Source of the DNA: Cristatella mucedo
Taxonomy: Eukaryota > Bryozoa > Phylactolaemata > Cristatellidae
NCBI GenBank assembly: GCA_009760855.2
Contig: WPIO01000024.1
Span: 75,001 to 137,000, forward strand
Reading direction: 5' to 3'
Length of the DNA stretch: 62,000 nt
Within the stretch, counting starts at the first letter, position 1; every line of letters starts with the position of its first letter. Positions 1 through 14,539 of the stretch are shown here, piece after piece. The notes under the pieces were generated by a model. That model did no database searches. It saw nothing but the letters and a program-made list of their open reading frames with translations, and was not told where the DNA came from. The position numbers and the translations under genes were made by a program.

Positions 1-274
1 AAGCTGAGGCAGCTTCGAGCAGAGGTCTTAAGCACCACATCTTTTTATCGAATGAGTACGAAACAAAATGTCCATAGCTATAACGAATGTACATTAATAG
101 TTCGCGATCCGGCCCCGGGTGCTAGTTAGAAATCGCAGACTAGAACATTCAAGCACTTGGCACAGACATTAAGATCAAAGAGTAATACACATCGGTTCAA
201 GAGCCGATGAAACATCTGACGAAATGTAGGCACCCCTGAATGTTGCCAATGTCTGGCTGCTACCTAAGAGAAAA

Positions 275-1075
275 TCAGCTCCACAGTCAAATCTGCCTAT
301 TTTCAGCTTCATAACGTTGCTAAAATTCGGGCTTGTTTAGATAAGGATACCACGTCCAAGTTGGTCCACGCATTCGTGACACCCCGTCTCGACTTCTGCA
401 ACTCACTGCTTACTGGCCTACCTGCATGTGCGATCAGGCGATTGCAGCTGGTGCAAAACTGTGCAGCTAGGCTTGTCTGTCGTGAGCGTCGCAGTTGCCA
501 AATCACACCACTTCTCGCCGACCTGCACTCGCTACCAGTCAAGCAATGGATTGACTTCAAGGTTTTGTCGCTCATCTTTAGGTCCCTTCCTTCTATGGCT
601 CCAGCCTATCTCTCCGACATACTCCCCCATCAGGCCAAGCATCGTACCACCCGCTATTCGGAATCCAACAGTCTACAGATACTTCGTACAAACCTTAAAT
701 CCTTTGGAGACCGTGCATTTAGTTCGTATGCTCCCAAAGCCCGGAACTCCATCCCGACCTGCGCCAGAACATCCTGACCACATTCAAAAGGAACTTAACA
801 ACACACCTATTTAGGACAGCATTTAGTGGGTCCCTGTGATTCGTCCTTCATGTGCTTATGCGTGCTGACACTGGGCATGCTGCCACTAACCACATTTGCA
901 TGCTGACCCTGTGCATGTCACCCCTAACCATGTAATTCATTTTGTTTGTTTTTCAAGCATGACTTTACTTACCATTCAATTGCATTTCCCTTTGCAGCAA
1001 ATCTAAAGCGCCTAGAAAGAGATTAAGTTCTCTGAGGGCGCTTTATCAAGTACATTATTATTATTATTATTATTA
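275..1075 (+). mobile_element. L2-like LINE family A, 5'-truncated copy
   Basis: This copy holds the C-terminal part of a non-LTR retrotransposon reverse transcriptase followed by the 3' UTR. In translation the region after the RT core is clear: RLDFCNSLLTGLP, then LQLVQNCAARLVCR, ITPLLADLHSLPVKQ and FGDRAFSSYAPKA. These motifs are typical of L2/CR1-group LINEs. The copy is interrupted by frame changes near 770 and has no RT active site, so it is dead. The 3' end (about 995-1050) can fold into a hairpin, with AAGCGCC pairing to GGCGCTT, and is followed by an ATT repeat to 1075. The 5' truncation fits target-primed reverse transcription. Confidence 0.85.
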
Positions 1076-1605
1076 ACCTTACAATTCCTTTGAGCTTTAG
1101 AGGCGACTTGACAAGAGGCAAAGTTACATTTTTAGCATGCTCATGGCATACAGATCCACAGAGACAGATGGCAGCATAAGGCAGAATGTGACATTCGCCT
1201 TCAGATTTTCCAGATAATAATTGCTTTTCCTGAGTATGGCATACGGTTGACAGCAAGTAACCAGTAAACTGAACTTCATGGGGCTTCAAAGATATAAAGC
1301 TCGTGACCTTGTGCATAATCATCACCAACTCGCACATGCTGTTTTGGAATAAATGACAATGTATGGACCACAGTAATGAAAACCAAAAGTTGCGCACACT
1401 TGTTCACATTGAGACAAACCAACTATATGAACAAGCGGCAGCTCTAAACAGCTTGCCAAGTGGAAGGTAACTACATGGCCTGCTCATAATTATAATTCAT
1501 AAAGGTAACCCTTAACAGATAGCATTTCCAAACAAAAAATGGCATTCTATGTAAATCTACCACTGCAAAAGTCTCGAGGAGAAGCCTGGTGCTGGCTCAC
1601 ATAGG
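1076..1605. other. no gene recognised
   Basis: AT-leaning sequence with no frame resembling a known protein and no clear repeat. Confidence 0.5.
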
Positions 1606-1607
1606 CG

Positions 1608-1762
1608 CCACACTGGTTTGGTCCAGTGGTTAAGGCGCTCGCCCCGACCAAGGTCTGGCCGAAGTCGTGGGGTCGAGCCCCGTGGCATATGTGAAGCGCC
1701 TGAATAGAGATTTCCTTAGAAGTTCTCTTTGGGCGCTACACAAATGAATCATTATTATATTT
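1608..1762 (+). mobile_element. tRNA-derived SINE (LINE-A tail type)
   Basis: The head has a tRNA-like A box (TGGTCCAGTGGTTAAGG) and B box (GGGGTCGAGCCCC) spaced as in a pol III promoter. The tail (GAAGCGCCTGAATAGAG, then GGGCGCTACACAAATGAA) matches the 3' hairpin of the family A LINE. The copy ends in ATT-like repeats. Confidence 0.85.
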
Positions 1763-2167
1763 GACAGAATGCACGGCAGTGAAGTTTCACATGCAGGGAA
1801 AGCCATCGGCTTTGGCTAGGTTATAATTTTCACAATAAGAGTCTGGATTGGATTTTGAATCTCTAAAATCTCTGTAAATAATAGACACACTTCTGAATGT
1901 TGATGTACAAGGCTAGGACGTCATAACCCGAGTTTCTACAAAATATGTAGCTTAAAGAACAGAAGAACAGGTTCTAGTGGAGGTTACATGCATTTGACTT
2001 ATAACCGAGAACCATCCTTACAGAGAAATGGACCTAGGAAAACGGACGCACTTGCTCACACACTATATCACGGGCCTTTCACTGCATGCACAGTCAACAA
2101 AGAAGAAGTAGAAGAGGTGCAAACAGAGTAGCTGAAAATACATCATCCTGAAGCATGTTGCTAGTCT
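1763..2167. other. no gene recognised
   Basis: No coding match or repeat structure was seen in this stretch. Confidence 0.5.
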
Positions 2168-2626
2168 AAGAATGTAATGTATCTCCGTCTGTAACTCCAC
2201 AAAGCCATAAAGACTATAGGGGTGGTACGCAAAAGAGTTTCGGATAGCGCACTCACAGACTAAGCGGCTTTCGGTACACATTCGGTAGCCAACAGACTTC
2301 ATCTCATGCAACAAAGAGAAAGTGGGAAGCATAGCAGAGTCAGGAGAGCAGTTGAGATAGTGAGTAGCATGGAAGTAGCAGCTCAGGACCGCTGGAAAGG
2401 ATGAGCCATAGTCGGCAACAGAAGAGTAGTTGTCGTTGCGTAAGAATCGTGGAAGCGAGTTCCACAGTCTAGGACCTGCAGAGCTAAAGCTTCTGTCGCC
2501 AACGATCTTTAAGTGGAGGAATGGAACAGCTAATTTATTGTCCATACAGGACCTGAGGGCACGAGGAGGCTGAAACTGGTGCAGCAGTTCAGCCTCGGTA
2601 CGAAGGAGCCAAGCCGTGGCAGGCCT
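2168..2626 (-). mobile_element. LINE family B (CR1/L2 type), 3' fragment
   Basis: The minus strand translates to the C-terminal end of a LINE polyprotein: LLHQFQPPRALRS, then DRSFSSAGPRLWNSLPRFLR and ESRLVCECAIRNS. The 3' end reads GGAGATACATTACATT in the sense direction, the ATTAC-type end shared by other family B copies here. It is 5'-truncated and lacks the RT core. The open frame runs on past the LINE at both ends, but those extensions are not supported. Confidence 0.8.
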
Positions 2627-2839
2627 TGCTACTCCACTTGCTACTGGTGTAGCCTGACTTGCATTCGCATTGCAATGAAGAGGCATGCATAGAAGCATTC
2701 GCAATGCAGAGTAGAGCAAGTCACAAGTATGCACGCTTGTCTTGGGGGGCGATGACACATTATAGGTAGTACAAATACGATAATTTTCCACTCATCATGC
2801 TTCGAGGGGGTGAGCATCCATATATGGCACGAGATTAAT

Positions 2840-3168
2840 ACCTTTTGGTGGGCTTTGGTAGCACCGCAGCGTCGCCGCATCAGACCGCAAGAGAGGTTGG
2901 GCGGGAGCTGGAGGGGCAAGCTCTGAGCCACCGGTATTTGCATAAAGCACGCAGCAGTGAAGGAAGAAAGTTGTGCTTGTCCAAGAGGGACGAGTGTGTG
3001 AGAGAGAGAGCGAGAGCGCGCGAGGGATGTCAGGCATCTGTCCAACAGGTGAGAAACGGATGGCGGCATGCAGCAACAACCGTATTAACAGCCTCCTTCG
3101 CACACGCGAACATGGCGCCAAGTGCCAACTGAGTGCCAAGTTCGCCTGCTTGTCGGCTGAGACCTGCA

Positions 3169-3199
<31 letters not shown>

Positions 3200-4075
3200 C
3201 TCCTGCTCTCTGCCACTGCAAGTCACACAATAGCTTGCCATATTGCTGTCACGAGAAGACACGACACCATATCGAGGCGGCATGGCTTCGCTCCATGCCG
3301 ACGGCAGCCGATTCTGTTGCCATAAGCCAGATGTAGCCGGATCGGCGGCCTCGTGCCAGCGAGCTCCTCACTTTAGGCCCAACCTCCGGCATGCCAGCCG
3401 ATACTCGCAGCAGCTGGCGAGACCGACGACGACACCTTCCCCGAGGGCTGCGCCAGACGGACGTCAAGCGCCGCCAGCCAGCTGCTGCACGCGAAAATCG
3501 CCTCACTGCGTCGCCGGCTCGCACAATGCACTCCTCGCATGCGGGCGGCGGCGAGGCCCTTGCCGGGCCGGCCACTGCCACCGAGGCAGCGCTCGCAGCA
3601 GCGCTGCACACTGCTGCCAATCTTCCTGACACCTGCCGACCCAGCATCGGTGAGCCAACCGGACATGTCAACAAACAAAAGAACGTAAGATGGCTAATAG
3701 CAGGTGACAGATTCGAGCGGCTCACTATGGGAGTCCTATTCTCTCGCCCGGTCGATGGCTCCCGGATCATCTCGCAGCTACGCCCGCGCGGCAGCGGGCG
3801 ACGCCTGCACGCTCGCCGCGCCTCACGCTCTCCCGCATGCAGCAGCAACAGCAGCAGCTTGCTTCACTTGTCACTCCAAGAGACGGCGGCGCTAGCGGTG
3901 CCACGACAGTAGCTAGCCGGGCGGTGGCGGTGTAGGGGGAGGGGGATTTTTGCACGAGAAAGCAGTCTCCCCCCTACATGACGAGCCGATCATATGCCTC
4001 ATGCTCCGGGTCAGCTAACGGTGAGGGTGCTAGGACGTAACGCGACAGCCGCGTCACGAGCCCGATATAGAGCTT
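2840..4075. other. GC- and CpG-rich stretch, no recognised gene
   Basis: Markedly richer in G+C and CpG than its surroundings, with many overlapping open frames on both strands that have biased, low-complexity composition. None resembles a known protein. It could be a CpG-island-like promoter or first-exon region, but no splice-linked exon was identified. Confidence 0.4.
3169..3197. repeat. poly(G) run of 29
   Basis: Uninterrupted run of 29 G on the plus strand, within the CpG-rich stretch. It is a potential G-quadruplex and a likely site of length error in assembly. Confidence 0.9.
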
Positions 4076-4224
4076 AATTACCGATTGGCTACATGTGGCG
4101 ACCACTTCCACATTAACCAGAGCCCGGTAAGCTGTCGAGTACCGTCATCGGCGCGGCACAAGCTGGGCGTCACGTCAGCACTTCGAAAACGGTCTCGGCT
4201 TGAGAGGGAGAGGGCTCGGAAGTC

Positions 4225-4490
4225 ACGACGACAACTGCTCTGCTGCCGACTAGGGCTCATCCTTTTCAGCGGTCCTGAGCTGCTACTTCCATGCTACTCA
4301 CTACCTCAACTGCTCTCCTGACTCTGCTATGCTTCCCACTTTCTCTTTGTTTCGTGAGACGAAGTCTGTTGGCTACCGAATGCGTACCGAAAGTCGCTTA
4401 GGCTGTGAGTGTGCTATACAAAACTCTCCTGCATAACACCCACATAGTCTGTATGACTTTGTGGAGTTACAGACGGAGATACATTACATG
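4225..4490 (+). mobile_element. LINE family B, 3' fragment
   Basis: The 3' piece of family B in sense orientation. It contains VLSCYFHATHYLNCS-like coding sequence, the ETKSVGYRMRTESRLGCEC-like region and the terminal GGAGATACATTACATG. It is the reverse orientation of the copies at 2168 and 33171. Confidence 0.75.
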
Positions 4491-5767
<1,277 letters not shown>

Positions 5768-6473
5768 TACATACCTATTGGTATATGGAGATGGGAAGAG
5801 ACATACACAGGACAGTGCAACTACTAGAGAATGATGTGGGTAATAACATGCATAAACACGAGTCTTGCTAATACTGGGGAACGAGTCCTGTCCGTAATGG
5901 GAAGCAATCTGAAAGTGAATCCGGTAAAGGTCAAAAGCTGGGTACTGATACCAAGAGCAGAAATGTGAGCAACTTCTGCAAATTTATCCACTATTACTGT
6001 CACCTTGCCGGTGCAAGCAGAACACCGAGTTGAAATGGTCACCTGCAGCAGTGGCTAGCTCCTATGCTCTGGCTCTCAGCAGCTTCTCCTGTGCAGAGCT
6101 CCCTGCTCATGGATGCATTGAGCCAGCCTTTGTGAGTGTGCCGATTGTATCCAGCTCTGATCTACATTACAGTGCAGTGGGGCAGAACCCAACCTCTCGA
6201 GGATCATTCAGTCGGTCAATCAATGAGCTCAGCTATGCCTCGGATAGGCTGGTGTACAGGTAAAGCTTCCAACTGTTTACTAGTTATTTGCAATCAAATG
6301 GCTCGGTGCGATGAGGTGAAAACACAGACTACACAGAAGACCTGTCGACAGGCCACCCAATCGTGGGGAATCGAGAGCTGTTTTACCATTCAGCTCTTCA
6401 TTCTTGCAATGGGGAGCAACCATGATTGCTTTCCAGAGAAGGAGGCCCACAGTAAACATGTAAGGTACATTGA

Positions 6474-6555
6474 CAAAGTGCCTAGAAAGAGATTTAAGTT
6501 CTCCGAGGGCGTAATACAAATCTACTATTATTATTATTATTGTTATATTATGCAA
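6474..6555 (+). mobile_element. LINE-A/SINE-type 3' hairpin tail fragment
   Basis: AAAGTGCCTAGAAAGAGATT followed by TTCTCCGAGGGCG and an ATT repeat. Only the tail of the element remains, and either the LINE or the SINE could be the source. The surrounding 5768-7288 shows no recognisable gene. Confidence 0.7.
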
Positions 6556-7288
6556 GCTAACCCGGTTGCCAACAGTTAGTTGCTAGTGGACTGGGAACGA
6601 TGAACGAGTGAACGATGTGTGGGTAGGGGTTTGGAACAGGAGGACCAGCGTGGCCCAGGCAATCTAGCAATCAGTTCATATTCCACAAAAGTTAAGGTAA
6701 TCCTTGATCCTGATCCTCGGCGACTGATCACAATCAAGCGAGCCTCGGGCTGGTAAGCTGCTTTCAATGTATCGTCTTTTAAATTAAAGCAGTCGTCAAA
6801 CCTCCCTTCAGCGCAGGCCTCCGAACTTACTGGAGATGATATTACAAACAGTGGTGTAGTGAGGGGGCATGCTGCCCCTAGGCCAGGTGGTACTGGTACC
6901 AAAAGAAGCATGCTGCCTTCTGCTACTAAGCATCAACGGACGCTCTCGCGAAAGCACGAGGTTGCACACGAGTCGAGCACACGTTCCAGCCAGCCGTGAC
7001 ACATAGCAGGACCCTCTACGACTGCAAAAAAGTACTAGTGCCAATAGGCAACAAGGACATCAGGTGTACACACATAACGGTGCCGCGTCAAATTCCGACG
7101 TGGCAGCTGAACCAAGCACACGGTGCCATGGACACTCCCCAGCTAGTCACGAAAAGCATGCAAGCAAACATAGTCCCTTAACCGTCACCTACACTTGATT
7201 CCTCGACTGCAAATGCCTGCCATCGCTCAGCCGATCAGTTCAGAATCTGCTCAAGTGGACGAGTGCTCACCCCCAAGATGCAGTGAGG

Positions 7289-7504
<216 letters not shown>

Positions 7505-7724
7505 GATATGCCACATTACTGCTGGCTCGAGATCATGCCTGCCCCGATAGAAACGGTCGATTCGATCAGGCTGGTGCTTACCAGGCTAGCCTAGCCGACC
7601 TTGCTAATCGAACAACCCTTGCTTGAGCATGAGCTGGTGTGAAACGGATTAGGCCAACAAGCCAGCAGAACAAACTGCAGCGCCCCTGCTTTCTTGTCGA
7701 CACTGCCACGAGCAGCGGCAGACT

Positions 7725-7746
7725 CTCTCTTTCTCTCACTCTCCCT

Positions 7747-7810
<64 letters not shown>

Positions 7811-7834
7811 CTCTCTCTATCTCTCTCTCTCTCT
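7725..7834 (+). repeat. (CT)n microsatellite
   Basis: CT dinucleotide tract. It lies only about 220 bp from the AG tract at 7289, so the two form opposite-strand arms that could pair as an imperfect inverted repeat. Confidence 0.97.
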
Positions 7835-8309
7835 TGATGAGCGGCTGATTGACGCACACCGTCTTCTAGAAGTCTCCTATCATGCCCCCCCCCCCGGTGG
7901 AGGGCCAGCTCTGCTTCGGTGGGGTGGTGGCGTCGATCGACCATCGGCTCCAGCATTCCGAGTAGCAGCGGTCCACACAACTCCGGCATGCACAAGCACG
8001 GAGGTCCGTTGCTGCGAACTGTGGGGGAGGCAACCACTAATCGAACAGGAAGAGCAACTTGGACATCTATGCGCTGCCACGTGGGTGCAGCTTTGGCTCA
8101 GTGAGCCGAGCACGAGCCTGAGTGTGCGGCTCGGAGTCGGCACTCAGAATATCCATGCTCGTCTTTCACACTCTCATTGTTACTACGGGTGCCAAGATAG
8201 TCAGAGCATGCACAAATCTCTCCTTATCGACTTGGACTGCTGATAACTCACAACGTGACAGAAAAACAAAGAAGAAAGACAGGTAGAGCCACCAGCACAA
8301 CCGAGACAC

Positions 8310-8311
<2 letters not shown>

Positions 8312-8348
<37 letters not shown>
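8312..8348 (+). repeat. (CAGG)n microsatellite
   Basis: Nine or so tandem CAGG units ending in a G run. Confidence 0.95.
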
Positions 8349-8621
8349 GGGAGTGAGGTGAGGCGGATGCGACGTCGAAACTAAGCTATTCGTTGCCGAC
8401 CGAGCACCACCGGTGGAAAGGGGAGGGAGGCAGTAGGACCCTTGTTACACAGGCATCAGTAAGGCCGCCCTGCTGCTCTGCTCATGCACACCTCGGCAAT
8501 CGAGGCTGCTCCACTCACGTGATGGCACAAAGGTGTTATGAGTTCTTTCCGATCGACCAACCACGGGGGAGTGGCACTACATATCCAAGTGTTCCCCTAA
8601 CTGCCACCAAGCCTATGAAGC

Positions 8622-8622
<1 letters not shown>

Positions 8623-8672
<50 letters not shown>

Positions 8673-8673
8673 A
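8623..8673 (+). repeat. (AT)n-(GT)n compound microsatellite
   Basis: About 28 bp of AT repeat followed by about 22 bp of GT repeat, directly upstream of the minus-strand SINE. It may be part of that SINE's tail. Confidence 0.95.
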
Positions 8674-8707
8674 TATTGAATTCATCTGCGAATAATAATT
8701 GGAGAAT

Positions 8708-8842
8708 AAAAATTCATCTGTATACCCCCTAAAAGAACTTAATCTGTATTCAGGTGCTTAACATGTGCCTCAGGGCTCGAGCCCACGACCTCGGCCAGAC
8801 CTTGGTGGGGCGAGCACCTTAACCAATGGGCCAAATCTCGGC
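8708..8842 (-). mobile_element. tRNA-derived SINE (LINE-A tail type)
   Basis: Reverse orientation. On the minus strand the head reads TTGGCCCATTGGTTAAGGTG and the B box GGGCTCGAGCCC. The tail with TTAAGTTCTTTTAGGGGG-like sequence lies at the low-coordinate end. It is diverged from the copies at 24632 and 39535. Confidence 0.8.
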
Positions 8843-9417
8843 ACGCCCACGGGCAGCTAGGCTGGCCTTCAAATCCAAGCGTTTCAGCCTTGCTTTGCCA
8901 AGGAAGCTGCAATGCAACAGCTCCTGGCCAAAGTTCTTAATCTGACCTAAGCAGCCCGCGATGACTTGCCGGTGGCTACACGGCACCAGGTCTCACTGCC
9001 TCAGGAGGACGCTTCAGCGAGCCCTTCTGCTGCTCGTACACTCAAATTCGCCCCGGACAATAAACTTCCTGTCCTTCCCCAGTGCTTAGGAAAAGCCGGC
9101 GACAGACAACTGGCGCTTTCAGTCGACGGGTGCCAGGCTGCTGACGTAACTCTCATGGGCCACCACCGCCATACCACATTTTATTCTCAGTGGCGCTGCT
9201 GCCTATGACACTTCCTCGCTGGCGGTAATTTGCTGCTGCTGCTCTTCACTTCCTTGTTTGAAATGCGGACTCGGCGATGCTTGTTTCATCAATTCCTAGC
9301 TTCGCGAGATGAAGGATGCTGGCTGCCTGCCAAATGCGCACCAAAAGCAGATCAACCTATCCGTGTGCCGTGGCATTACGTGGCTCCGAAAAAAAAGCAG
9401 CCACTCGACCTTAGTGG

Positions 9418-9766
<349 letters not shown>

Positions 9767-9769
9767 CGT

Positions 9770-11450
9770 TTCGTGAGATGAAGTCCATAGGCTTGCCTAT
9801 GAGCACTAATGCCCTTTATCTTGAAGTTCGCTATGAAAAACTCCAGTATAACCAATGGTTAGTCGTTGACGCTTTTGTGTCGTTACAAGCAGACAACACG
9901 ACCGTATGCACCTCAATCGAATCAGTATTATTCAGTATTCTCAATTTATATCAGTTGAAGCTAGGGGCAAAAGGCAGACGATGCATAATAAGGGCTACTA
10001 CACTAGAGGCCATAGAGCAGCTTTATTAGGTGCCTTTGTCATTAGCCGACAAGTATCCAGCAATGGCACCAACTGGCAGTGATGCAGAGCACCCAGCGAT
10101 GCCGGTCGCTGCTGCTGGGCAAAGCGTCAATAAGCGCACAGAATGCCTCGCTTAGCTCTCTGCCACGGCAGATATGTACAGCATGGAAAGAGTGGGTGAC
10201 AGAAGTCCCGACAGGCGACAGAGTGTGCCGACAATGCCACGGCTCGAATGAGGAGGCTCACGCAAAATGTCAAGTGGTGCCACTAAGCCACTAAGCACAG
10301 CTGCTGCTTAAGTGACACTACTCCGACACGGGTGTGGGGATCGCCAGCGCTCCCAAGGGCTCGGCACAGGTGAACGGGCAGAGAGAAGGCTGCTGCGATG
10401 GCAGCACGATGGGGCAGCACTACATCGGCCGCCGAAGCCTCCGGCACGCAGGCTTGGGCTGCTGCTGCTGCCAGCAGCAGCCGCTCGGTGGCCTGATGAG
10501 CCTGACTCACGAGCAGTAGCAGCAGCAGCAGCTGTCAACACCACAGCATGTCAGCAGGTCGATCGACCGATGGACTGCGGCTGGCACCGCCGCTCGGCAG
10601 CTGGCTTCCTGTGTGCACAACTGCTGCCATCACTTCGTGAAGAAAAGGAAGGTGACAAGGAAATCTGCTGGCACCTGTGCACTGCCAGGTGCGAGGAAAG
10701 GCAGCGCACAGGCAGGCAGGTAGCTCCGTTGGCTTCTTCCAGCCGTCCTTTGCTCCTGCCACCGCTTCTGCCCCCCTGCCGCCTGGCCAACGGCTTCGCT
10801 ATACAGCGTAACAGGAAGAGCGGAGCACCGTGTCCGGACAAAGAGATTCTTGACAGGCCACCACCAGCAGCAGCATCGTGGGACGACAGGCCAAGAATAA
10901 TCAACCGATACTTTGCAATCCGACTTGCAAGATTTTTTACTGCACACGCGTAACATGCAGCTCTGTCAATCACGAGTGAACTCTCCCCCCTCAACGATCG
11001 ATCGGGCAAAAACACGCCAGCCAACCAGCGGGATCTTCAGCAGCAAGCTGCTGTGGGTCAGACATGTGGCCACTGCATCTACTACACCCTACAGGGTGAA
11101 ACCATCTGAGTGCCCACCTGCTCCCTAAAGCCAGCATTGTTCAAGATGAAAGGTGCCAGAAAAAAGGCACACGCCACCAGGTGGAGGGAATGGGGGGCAC
11201 CCGAAGTTCACAGGCGGCAGACCCAGTCTGTACAACCACCCTTAGGCACCCACCTTAATTGCTTCACATCACTAATCCACCCCCCCCCAGACAGGCATCA
11301 GTAAAATGTTGTTCCACAGCACAACGGCACTGCACTAGACCTCAGGCCTACCAAGCTTACTTCATTGTCACGATTTAACTCTCACGACTGATAATGCTAA
11401 GTGCCTATAACCAACGAAAGCGCTCACAAATGCGTGCCCACACACAGCGT
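9770..11450. other. no recognised gene; partly GC-rich with CAG-like runs
   Basis: A 213-residue frame (10312-10953, plus) and several opposite-strand frames overlap here, but all have low-complexity composition from GCA/CAG and CGG triplets and none resembles a known protein. A poly(C) run lies at about 11280. The sequence at 10310-10830 could be exon-containing, but no splice pair could be tied to a protein family. Confidence 0.4.
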
Positions 11451-11454
11451 GCAC

Positions 11455-11508
11455 TTGCTCACACACAGACACACAGACAGACAGACACACACATACAGAC
11501 AGACACAC

Positions 11509-11575
<67 letters not shown>

Positions 11576-11690
11576 CACACACACAACAACAAACACCGAG
11601 ACAGACACATATAAACACTCGACACATGAACACAGACACATACACAGAGGAACACACACACACACAAACAGGCACACAGACAGACACTGA
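11455..11690 (+). repeat. (ACAG)n/(AC)n compound microsatellite
   Basis: Pure ACAG units occupy about 11515-11572, flanked by ACAC/ACAG mixtures. It is read as TDRQ or CLSV tetrapeptide repeats in spurious frames. Confidence 0.97.
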
Positions 11691-11984
11691 GTCCGAGGGT
11701 CACGAAATCACAGCTGACCCTGCTGTAATTTTAAAACGTTGCGCAAACGAGGTGCATGGGTTTTTACTACCACTGGTGCCACTAAGTAAAGATGCAGATG
11801 ATGCCTGCCAAACCAAGGCACACGAAGCCGGCCCAAACGTTCAAGTAAGACAGTAACAAGACATGCCTGCAGTAGATATTTCAGCAAGATCGTCAGTCGA
11901 GCCGCTGCCAATCAACACCACGATTTGTGGCTGAGGTGTCACTAATGGTTAAGAGAAAGCAAACACAGAGTGCTGCTCTTAGCT

Positions 11985-12225
<241 letters not shown>

Positions 12226-12574
12226 GCTAGCAATGGGTTCTGACACAAGTGGCACGCCCTCCTCGCCTAATCCCTCGTCCCCCCTTTAAAAACAGTACTG
12301 CTTGCAGGCATGGCTCGAAGCTAATGCACACTGACAGGCCAGGACACAGGATGGCGACATCAAACACATGTTGGCATCCGCTCTCCAATGGAAGGTGAAT
12401 TATGAACGGTGAATCACAAGCATGGCTCCAGAGTGTTGCAATGCCCCAATTCGACTGGCACATGGCTGCTAATGCAGAATCAGGTCTTCCTTCCTGCGGG
12501 CCAACACGTGACAAACGTGCCCCCAAACGCAACGAGTATGAAAACCAGAGCCCAGAGCGGCCAGTGTTGGTGGC

Positions 12575-12880
12575 TGGTTCTCAGCCCAGAGAGTAAGGTG
12601 CTCGCTCTTCACAACCCGAGGTCGTGGGTTCGAGCCCTGCAGTGGGCAATCCTATATTGCTCACTGCAAGCCGTGGCGATAGTCGTCAAGGCTCTTCTGC
12701 AGCTACTTGAGCTCACTGCCCAAGGACTCGCTACGCTACGAGTCACAATAGGATTACACGTCCATTGCACGTCGCTCCTGCAAGTACTGGTCGCCGCCAT
12801 CTTGCCGCATGATGGAGGGATGGACGTTCTCGCTATGATTAGTAGGGGATACACAAATGAGGCTGTTGAATCAGCTAACC
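12575..12880 (+). mobile_element. second SINE type (SINE B)
   Basis: The head has a pol III B-box-like GGTCGTGGGTTCGAGCCCTG, followed by a core (TCACTGCAAGCCGTGG, then GGCTCTTCTG) that recurs at 51485. The common 3' end (GAGGCTG followed by AATCAGCTA) is also shared. Relative to the 51485 copy, this one carries about 140 extra bases at about 12715-12855, either an internal insertion or sequence lost in the other copy. Confidence 0.7.
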
Positions 12881-12889
12881 GTAGGCACT

Positions 12890-13420
12890 GAAAAAAGCTT
12901 GCCTGCCGGCCGGCACTGCCGCATGCTGTCTGCTATGGGCGAAGGCAGACAGCCTTCACCGGGTGAGCAGCCGGTGAAGCCTGACAGTGGGTCACCGCTG
13001 CGCACCGTGTGACAGGAGGCGCACAGGAGGTGTGCACGAGCGGACGCCGCTCGCTCGGCCACCGAGCTCGCTCGGCCCGAGACCCGGTAGTAGCTGACTC
13101 CTGCAAGCACGGGAGCGAGTGAGCCCACACTTTCCCTTTTGCTGCTCACGCTGACGCAGTGCTTGCCCGGAGGGGGTCGCCCCCCACGCACCGGTAGTGC
13201 CTCGACGGAGCGACCCCGGCGCCGCCAAGCGCAGTCGGCCGTGCCAAGCGCAGGGGCGCCGAGGCGGTGCATCAAGTGGTGCCGTGCAGGCAGAACCGAG
13301 GGCAGAGCGAGGGGAGCAGGCAACCTAGCGAGGCTGGCAGTGGCCGCTGCACATCGCGAGACGGAATGACGAGGACGAGACCAGCAAAGGGAGACGAACA
13401 AGAGGGGCAGATTCTGACCT
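12890..13420. other. GC- and CpG-rich stretch, no recognised gene
   Basis: Dense CpG and overlapping arginine/alanine-rich frames on both strands, as in a CpG island. No known protein or splice-linked exon was found. Confidence 0.4.
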
Positions 13421-13811
13421 TTCGCTGATGCACAAGGACGACGAATTCTTCATGTCAATCGGTTCGCCCACATAAAACGTCGAGAAGAACTTCCTAGAAA
13501 AATGCAATTAGTACTGGTGACACATGCAGGTACTCTAGAATGGCCAGCACTGTGCCAGCCTGACAGGCAGCTTGCAGTGGCTACTTGCTGCCGGGAGTTG
13601 AAGGCCACTTCCTCGTGTCCTGACTGCAACTTCCTCGGGGTATACTGACAGGCCTCGGCTCCTGCTTGGTGGATTGTGAGTGCTCGTTGCCACTCACAAG
13701 GACGCCGACCAAATGGATGGAAATGACAATCACAGCTCGTGCTTTTAAAATATGGTTAATAAAGTAAGGCATGAAAACAGACACACACACAGACATGCAT
13801 ACTCACTCATC

Positions 13812-14012
<201 letters not shown>

Positions 14013-14539
14013 ATAGTCACTAGTAAATGGGAGTAGGCGAACCACGTTGGTCAGCAATTCTGCCCACTACATTCCTAGGGTCATGATATGCATGTCTTAA
14101 TAAGCAGCGGCGCATGGCCTCTCTTCGGTGAATCGGTAAAGCGACTCTAAGATGCAAACAAAGTGCAACAATTTCTCAAGCTATCCACATCTTATTCTTT
14201 CAACGAAGTGCCAACAAGGTCCAACAATTGGCAGCCGGCATGTCAGTGTCCACCTGCGGCACAGAAGAAGCACTTTCTCGCAATTGTGTGTGTGTGTGTC
14301 TGTGTGTTAGCGCGTGTGTGCGTGAGCACTTGTTCGGCATGTGCATGTGTGTGCTTGCTACTTTCAAGGCAGGAAAAGTAACTTAGTTCGCCTCCGCATC
14401 CGAGGAACGGCCAAGGCCACGGTTCCTCACTCTCTGCACATGATAAGGGATTTCCAGTCCCTAGGAGACTATAAACCTATCAATCATGTATTGTCCTTGT
14501 CAATATAAATGCGGCTTATTATCAAACGTGTTTAGATGA

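Noticed and set aside
3249-3848. 199-residue minus-strand frame in a CpG-rich stretch
   Set aside because: GC-rich DNA yields chance long frames on both strands; serine/arginine/alanine bias and no family match.
9768-9795. LINE family B fragment
   Set aside because: Only about 20 bases (TTTCGTGAGATGAAGTC) match; too short to support.
10312-10953. 213-residue plus-strand frame
   Set aside because: Low-complexity GC-rich composition, overlapped by equally long minus frames, with no recognisable domain.
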